64,000 nucleotides of DNA from Gnetum montanum (lineage: Eukaryota > Streptophyta > Gnetopsida > Gnetales > Gnetaceae), in assembly GCA_015680685.1 (NCBI GenBank), contig MNCI01011846.1, positions 291,141 to 355,140 of the forward strand. The letters run 5' to 3'. Shown piece after piece: positions 43,177 to 52,100 of the stretch. A program made the translations under genes and the position numbers. Each line of letters begins with the position of its first letter. The first letter of the stretch is position 1. The notes under the pieces are model-generated. The model was given only the letters and a program-made list of their open reading frames with translations, did no database searches and was not told the DNA's origin.

Positions 43177-46100
43177 CACGCGCACATGTGTAAGCTAGTA
43201 CAAAATATATTAGTTCCTGAGTACAATAGATGTGTCCAATATTCATGTAACTTAAACATGTCTTCTATATAAGACCCTAGAACTAACACTGATAACTTGA
43301 ATAGCTCATACAATGAAAAACTAGAGATTTGTCATATAGGATAGGGAATACATATAGTTTTGATTTGGATAATTCTCCATTATATATTAAATGTAAGTTA
43401 TTGCACTACTATTGTACAATACATAGATTCCACGCCTTCGAAAATGACTCAAACCATTAGACATCATTTATCATAATATGCTAGAAGATAATTTATACTA
43501 TTTCGGGTAGTTGTGAGTTGGTAGTGGGTTGTGATGATAATATTTCATAAGAACATGAGCAGATTGCAAGTCACAATGATATCGTGATTAATATCATGAG
43601 TCATCCATGAGAAAACCATGGAACATGGCAAGGATAAAGTTGATGCAAACTTCTAATATGACTTGACAGTAAGAGAACTACAGGTCATAGTGGTTGATGT
43701 GAGTAGCTATGAGTCATAACAAATACCAACTTCTAAAGGACTATGAGTTGCAATCAAAAAATGAAAAAAATATCACAAGTCACCCTTTGATTAGAGAATT
43801 TATTAAGAAAAACTGCGAGTGATAAAGAAAGTCACAATCAAGTCACAAAGGCTGCAAAGTCCTAAAAATGAAATAGATCAAACTTTGAATTTAAATTTTA
43901 TGGGCATCTATTGACTCTATACTTCATATAAAAGCTAGAAAACATCAATTGCAACTTAGATCTTTAGGCAAAGCATCCTTGCAAGTCAATTATATCAATT
44001 ATAAGAGAAGGTGTGTTCAATTGAGGTTTGTGTCTCCCTAGGCTTGCACCTTTACTTCCTATATCACCTTCTAAGTCGTCAGGGCATCCTATGATCCTTA
44101 GGACATGTTTCCCTTGGTTATGGCTTTAACCCAACACTAGTAATGACACTCCCTACATCAATGTAAGGGCATTGCACACTCCTTTCCTAGCCTTCATTGT
44201 TTGACTTCACCCAGATCATGACTTGGAATTGCCAAGATGTGGTGATGAACCTCCATGGATACCAAGGCATTGATGAACCTAAACCATTTCATTGCAAAAA
44301 CTATAAATACTATGGTTGAGCTCTTCACACATAACTTTGATATCTTAAAGTTCATTTGGGGAGTTTTGGGCTTTTGGCATTTGATTTTGTGTGAAGAGCT
44401 GCTCTTCACTTGAGTAAGTGTAATTTCCTTCCTATTTTATGTGTTTTTAAGTCATCATTTCTATAAGTGCATCTAGACTCTATCAAAGTGCTACCTTGCT
44501 TTCATAGTATGAAACCATTTGGTTGATGTGAAGTCAAGCATTATACATTGTGAATAAAGTTGATTTTTTTTATGTTTTGTGAGTTGGATGTCTTAAACTA
44601 TAAAAACACCCAAAATATGAACCTCACACTTTTCATAAACATTAATTAGTTCATTCGTTCATTTATTTATGTATTCATTAAGTTGCAATGATTCATCCTC
44701 ATCTAAGGAGGTCATAACTGTATAGCATGATGTTGAGCCATCAAGGTTACGACTAAGGGCCATTTTATGCTTTCTGTGTAAGGTGTTGTACTTGTCCCTT
44801 AAAGGATTGCAACCCATGAATATGTGCATGTATGAGCATTGCTACTTGTTGCAGAAGGAATTAATATGTAGATGTGTTATTTATTGTTTTATACTTACCT
44901 CTATAAAATACATGAAAACTATAAAAGATAAAACATAAATATTTTCTCTACTATTTAACTGTGCAACATGGGTTTCTTATGTATTATATGTATCATATCT
45001 CTTTTACATTTATTGAATGCAATGATATATACAAGTGTTCTTTGTAGTTCATATTAACACTATCTTCGAAAGTTAACAATTGAATCGCACTGCACCAACA
45101 AGACTCCTATCACTTGGATGTCTAATTATTGAAAATATGTTTTAGCATCTTCTTCTTTGAAATGTCAAAAAAGGGAGAGAGGGTGTTGAAACTCAAAATA
45201 ATGACTATAGGTATGCCCCAAGACATATAGCCAACATGATACATTAGAATAATTAATAGACGAAAATAAAGATGCCTCAAGTGTAACTCAAAATAGAAAC
45301 CTCTTGTTTAACAAGATAATGAGCTAACTACTTGAGCTAGCTAGTAAAAAACACTATAAAAGTTATTTATATGCTAGATGTAGATATAACATTTCATGAT
45401 TACCTCATTTTTAAATAATACATAAGTTCTTTTTTAAAACGATAAGAATAGTTTTTATTCCAATCTACAATACATATATTAATGTTGTGCAACTTCTAAT
45501 TCAATGATTAATCCAATAAAACTTTTTTATTCCATTTTTCTACCAATTCGGTTGTGATGATCATCTTTACTAGTGTATCATCCATAGCATACATTTTGAT
45601 TTTTATTTTCTTTTTTTGCGTATGATGTTCCAAATTATACTAGATTTGTCAAGAATTAGAGAGAGAATAAATACCATTACAGTTAAAATCAAGATATAAT
45701 ATTTAAGTTTCCAAGAGCTCTTTTTACCTTCTAACCAATCATTCGCTACTTTAGTTTTTTAAGATAATGTATGAGGTTAAATACAAAAATAGTCATTAAC
45801 CTACTAGACCTAGTAAAACACTTTGTTAGGTGCTAGAGCCCATAATAATTTGACTATAGGTACATACAAAACATATAGTCAACCATACTTAAGGCATCAC
45901 TATATATTCCTCTATAATTCTCCTAATGTACCTTGTTATCTATATGTCTTGAGGTGTACCTATCGTTAAACCATTTTAAATTCCTACACCCCTTTGAATA
46001 TAATCACAAAAAATTAGCATCCCTCTAAGAATCAAACCTATGACTTGAATATCACAAGCAACATACTCTAACCAAGTAGGCAAGGAATGAAAGGAATTTA

Positions 46101-49100
46101 GTTCACATTTATTATTCTTCTATCCTACATTTATGAGTACTACTCTAAATCATCTTAATAGACTTTAACTTCTATCTAAGGCTTTATATGCAATAAGTTA
46201 CAAGTTCAAGTTGTACTTAATGCATCATCACAATATACTTGGATTCTACCAAAGTATCATGTTGGTTGTATGTCCTAGAGGTACATATAGGAATTATCAA
46301 AACCTAAAACAATTTGACTATAAGCATAACCTAAGATATATCTAGCTTGTGGGTGTAGACATATAGCCAATACAAAACTTAAATAGAACATTATAAGTCA
46401 ATGCTACCCATAAGAATTAAACCCATAACTTGAAGTTTCCAAATCAAGAGTCTTACCATTAGGGTAGAACTTCATTATTACATATAAACATATTTTCAAT
46501 TCTAACATCATGTGTCTTTACCCTATCAACATGACACACGTGATGAATTTGATGATGATTTATAATAGTTGGTTACCTACTTAACACCATTGTCCTTAAG
46601 CATATATTTTCATCACACCTCTAGGTGGCACATCTCTTAACATATCCCTTGGAATCAAGCTTGTGACCTGAAGACCACAAGCCACATGCTCTAGCTAAGC
46701 TATGCCTCATTGATAATTCCTTAATAAATTTTCTCTTCTTTAAAAAGAGGAAAATGCATCCAATGGGTGTAACATAGTCGTAAAGACACTCATCTCTTAC
46801 AAATAGTGTTGTGGATTCAATAAGTGCCTTCGGTTATGGGGATGGCTGTAGTAAAGTAGCGTTATGATGGTACACTCTTATTAAGGGCTATATTCTTGTG
46901 GTGTGATGCTCTTATTATAGGTCGCATCTATCCTATTATATGGGTAGGCGTTGGCATACTCTTTTATGATCTTTCTTTAGCGGCAATTTATGTCAAAATA
47001 TGGTTTAATCTCAAACCTTCAAAAAATTATTTCTATTGATCTTACATGAGTTGTTCAGTTTTAAAAAATAAATGTAATGGTCATATCGACATCACTATTA
47101 TAAAATTAAAGGAGTATTTCACTGCCAAGCCCTAGTGAAGTTTATAAAAAGCATCTAGAGGCTCAATTCAGCATACACCAAGGCCATATAATTTAACAAC
47201 ATATCATGTATGCCACAATTACTCTGGAAAGTCTTCATATGAGAAGGTTAAATGCTAGAGTTTGTCTAAGTTTTGGTTGAAATTTGCCTAATTTATTTTA
47301 AACTTTATAGAAATTTTTCCTACTTGGACTAACCAAAAGCAACTAAAGATAAAATTGTCTACAAAATCTTCAAATTTTAATAATTTGACTTTCTTTAATC
47401 TGAAAATAGTACAAAACCATTAGTAATTACATGAATTTTATTGTTTTTTAAAAGTAATGAAACTAAATTTTTACTTGCATCCATTGAGACCCTCTTGGAT
47501 CTACAAACCACACTAGTTTTAGAATTCCTTTTATAAAATTTTTCTTTTTTTGTCCACAACTTAATATTGCTTAGTAGAAACAAACCTATGACCTAGGTTT
47601 TTCATGCCAAGACTTTTATGATTAAGCATTAGAAAATCCTCTCTATATATTACTTGGAATCTACAATACATAAATAATCTTTGATTTCGAAAAATGATTG
47701 CTTTCGCAATTGGATTATTTTCACTTGTGCAGAAAAAATTAAAGAATCTTACATTATAAAGTGTATTTGGTCTTGTTTAGCTAAAGTTATTTTATATGCT
47801 CAACACAATCATTGAATAGTTATGCAACAATTTTTAAACAATATTTCTATATGATGAAATTTGATATTTATGAGACAAGATATTTTTATCTTTACAATCT
47901 AACTTGCATGTTAGAACTGTAGAGAGAAGATCCTTGCTAACATCTAGGTTTTTGATAATGTTGAATTTTCTCCTTATACTTGTTAAATAAACTTTATAAT
48001 ATTTCTCTAATTCATTTTCAAAGTTTACTTAACATTATTTAACAATTAAACAAGGTAATATCTAACCTTCTATAACTAAAAAATTATACTTCTAACATGA
48101 TTTAGAATTACTAGATGGAAGGCTTTTTCATTCTTTCAAACACATAAAAGAATATATGAATAGATGACAAACACTAATCAATCTACTCAACATAGGTACA
48201 CTCCAAGATATATAGTCTAATTAGCACTTTATAACTCAACAATGCCCACCAAACTCAAACCTATAACTTGGAGCTTTCAAATCAAGAGTCTTACCACTAA
48301 GCTAATACTTCATTGTGGAACCAACAAGTTTTTGGCAATATTTACCCTCAAGATATATAGCGAAAGTAAACTTTATTGATAATTTAGCATTATCCACTAG
48401 AATCAAAACCAGAACATAGAGCTTACAAATCAAGTCTTTCCACTAGCCTAATACCTCACTATCGTATTTCCAGGTCATAAGAAAAACAAAATGTCATGTT
48501 ATAACTTAAACAAGACATAACATAGCCTCAAGCAGAACATGAACTCCTAAGTTTTCACATCCACACTAACAAGCTTACCAACGGAGCTATGCTCTTATAA
48601 GCTAGATTGGATGTATTACATGCATTTTCTTATATTTATGAGATCTAATATATCAAACATTTGAATAAAAGATAATTGAATTATTAAAAGAGTAGAAAGA
48701 TAAATGCTCTGTAATATACATGAAAGTAGAAGATGATTTGTATAAAGGAATGAAACCCATTATAACTGTTCGTATGAATGATGAAGGACAAATAAATTGC
48801 AAAATCATCTATGTAAAGAATGAATGAATAATGAAGAAATCCATAAATAAGAGTAATGAATATAGGAGAACAAAAAAAGAATAATTAGTTAAAACCAGTA
48901 GAGATTATAAAGAGTTATATAATTATTGAAGAAAAAGACATGATGATAAGAAAAGATAAAGAGAAGGCTAAACTCTAGAAAGAATGATATATTGGTGATA
49001 CATGAAGACTTACATGCAAAAAGACATCACAAATAACAAAGCAACCATAACAATAAAACCAATGAGGGAGAAGGAGATCTAAAATGAGATCTCATCTAAA

Positions 49101-52100
49101 AGACTCTTCAAAAGACCATCATCTATAGACATACAAGATGAAGTCACGTTAAGCTATAGATGTGTGGGTTAATCATAATATTATTATATGACATTGAACT
49201 TATTGTACTATATATTGCAAATGATATTTTGTTTTCCTTATCAACTCTCCTTATATTAAAAAATCTTAGTATAAGTGTGAAGAATTGAACAAATATAAAT
49301 TCATAACATTCCTGATAAAAGTTCTATGGCTGGAGGGATGTGGATGTTAGAATATAAACCTTTTTCTTCTTTGGTTTGGAAGGATTCAAGGGGTACCCAA
49401 AGAAATATTAATAACAAAAAAAAATCAGAGTACATTACATGCTTAATCACTAAGTCAAAAGCCCCAAAAACAACATGGAAATGAATAACTTTTCAATTTT
49501 AGGAACATCTACTCAAGTGAACAATCTTACAATAGATGCTTGGAAAAAACCAAAGAGGAAAATTAATTATTAGTAGGGAGGATAGTCGCAGCCTTAACAA
49601 CATTTACATCATTTTCAATATCTATGCTCAAACTTAAAATAGTACAAGGAATCAATGTAGCAATGAAAAGCTTTAGCAAAATACTAAGTTTGTATGAGAT
49701 GAAGGTATAAAAGTAAATGTTGGCACATAATGTTTATAGCGAGAAAAGAAGATTCCCAATATTTCCAAATAGCATATTAAGGAGAACAAGGAGTAATCAA
49801 TTGTATTTATAGGATTGATGAAACTGTATTGCAAGAGACAATGCATAGATCATTGCAACACAAGATACAATTTCTTAAAGAAGAAATGAAGATACAAGTT
49901 GTGCCATTTGTAGCTTAGTACAGTTTCTTAAATAATAAGAGAAGGTCATCTAGAAGGTTACAATGGAATAAAAGAAGAAAAGCTTACAAGATATGCATAG
50001 ATCACTGCAACACAAGATACAATTTCTTAAAGAAGAAATGACGATTCAAGTTGTGCCATTTGTAGCTTAGTACAGTTTCTTAAATAATAAGAGAAGGTCA
50101 TCTAGAAGGTTACAATGGAATAAAAGAAGAAAAACTTACAAGATCTAATCTGTAACCACAATGAAATTAAGCCAAAAATGACTTAATGAAGTACAAATGT
50201 CAATGTGAAGCTGAGTTCAGTAAGAACTTAGTGAAGTATGAATGTCATTTTAATATATTTATCAAGGATGTTTTTCATCTACAAGGCCCATGAAATAATA
50301 TCTATAAGTACTCTATCATATGCTTTTTCTTAATCAATGAAGATCAAATGTAGATTTTCTCTATGTTTTCTAAATTTCTTTATTAATTATTGTATTAAGG
50401 AAATAGCCCTTATAGCAGATCTTTTATGCATAAATCCAGATTGATTTTCTAATATACTGTTTATTCAAGTTGGAGATGTTGCTCTCTAATCGTCTCCCAA
50501 AGCTTTATAATATGGCTTATTAGTTTGATCGTTCTATAATTTGCACAATTTTGTACATCTCCATCATTCTTGTATATAGGAACAATAATGTTTTTTCTCC
50601 AATTTTTAAGCATTCCTCCATCTTTTAAAATTTTGTTAAATAAAATGTCTCAACCATGAAACTTCTATATCTCCAAATGCTTTCCAAGGTTCAATAGAAA
50701 TGTTATCTATTCTACTAGCTTTTCCATTTTTCATCTTGAATAAGGCTATTTTTACCTCAAAGAAGAAAAATTCATTAACTATACAAAAATTTGATTATTC
50801 TCCTTAGATGTCTTGTCTTGTATGTTTTTCTATTTTTAGCAATAATGGGCCAAAGCAACTTCATGATCATATGCCTTAATCACACTTAACCATACGACTA
50901 GAGCCCACTACAGGTGTGAAATGGAAGATAGTGACCTGCAAACACTTCAACTACTCTAGATGCTCAGCCTAGCCTGTCAATGGATTACAAAAAAGTCTAC
51001 TACATATGGCTGTAAATTATATGGTTGGGCATGGGACATACCCATTGCTCATCAATTATATTTACTCAAAGTTTCGGTTCCACAAATCAAAATATTCTCT
51101 TGATTATTTGGTTTTAGTTGCAATTATTTATGATTTCTAAACCTTCAGTTTGACAGGCAATATCTTTGATGATTCCATGAAGGTGCTTCACAAATATCTC
51201 AATTCTAAATTACCAATGAAGTGTTAACCTAGTGATAAAACTCCAATGAAGTGTTAACCTAGTGACAACACTCTTGATTTGGAAGCTCCATATGCTAGAT
51301 TATAAAATTCTAATTTGACTATATATATCTAGTATGTATTCTTGAAAAAAACAAAAAATAAAATAAAATAAAATAAAGAACCGTCCCCCTCCTCAATTCC
51401 AAACCATTCCCTACTCCCCCTACCTACCAAACCGTCGTTACAGTGCCTTAATCAACACTGAAGCAATAATAAGAAATAGATTTGTTTAAAAAGAATAATA
51501 ATTGATATATTTGAAACAACAACACTGAACAGTGATAGTTGAAAAGAATCCTGATCCAATTATGTAATCCTTAAATAAGATATCTCTTTCACGAGTTAAC
51601 CAAATAAATTTGCTTTTTCTGGTTATCCCGTGATCAAATTGAAGTTTGTATATGCGGTAACCAAACAGAAATTGTGCATAGGATTGTGTGACATTTTGGT
51701 AAATTGATCGCCGTTAATTTCTGTTCTATACCATAACCTTGCTGTGTGAACGTATTTGAGGATTATCCTACGTGGCTCAGGAACCTGAGCAAACTAGAAC
51801 ATATCCATTTAAAATTTCAATTTAAATAAATCATGGAATAGAAATAGTGCAATTAACGACGGCTGCAGCGATCAAAACAATTAGGGAGATTACTATAGCT
51901 TACAGTTTCCGAGGAATATACTTTGTATGATAAGGCACATGTAAGTGTCTAGGCCTTCCTGAGGGATTTGGAAAAACATTCGTTCATAAGCATGATTGTT
52001 AAATCTCAAAAGTTTAATTCTGAACTATTCTAACATTTGATTTGGAGGCAGCTGTAAGTTTTCTGGTACCGCGCCTGATGTTTAAGCGTAGCCACAGTGG

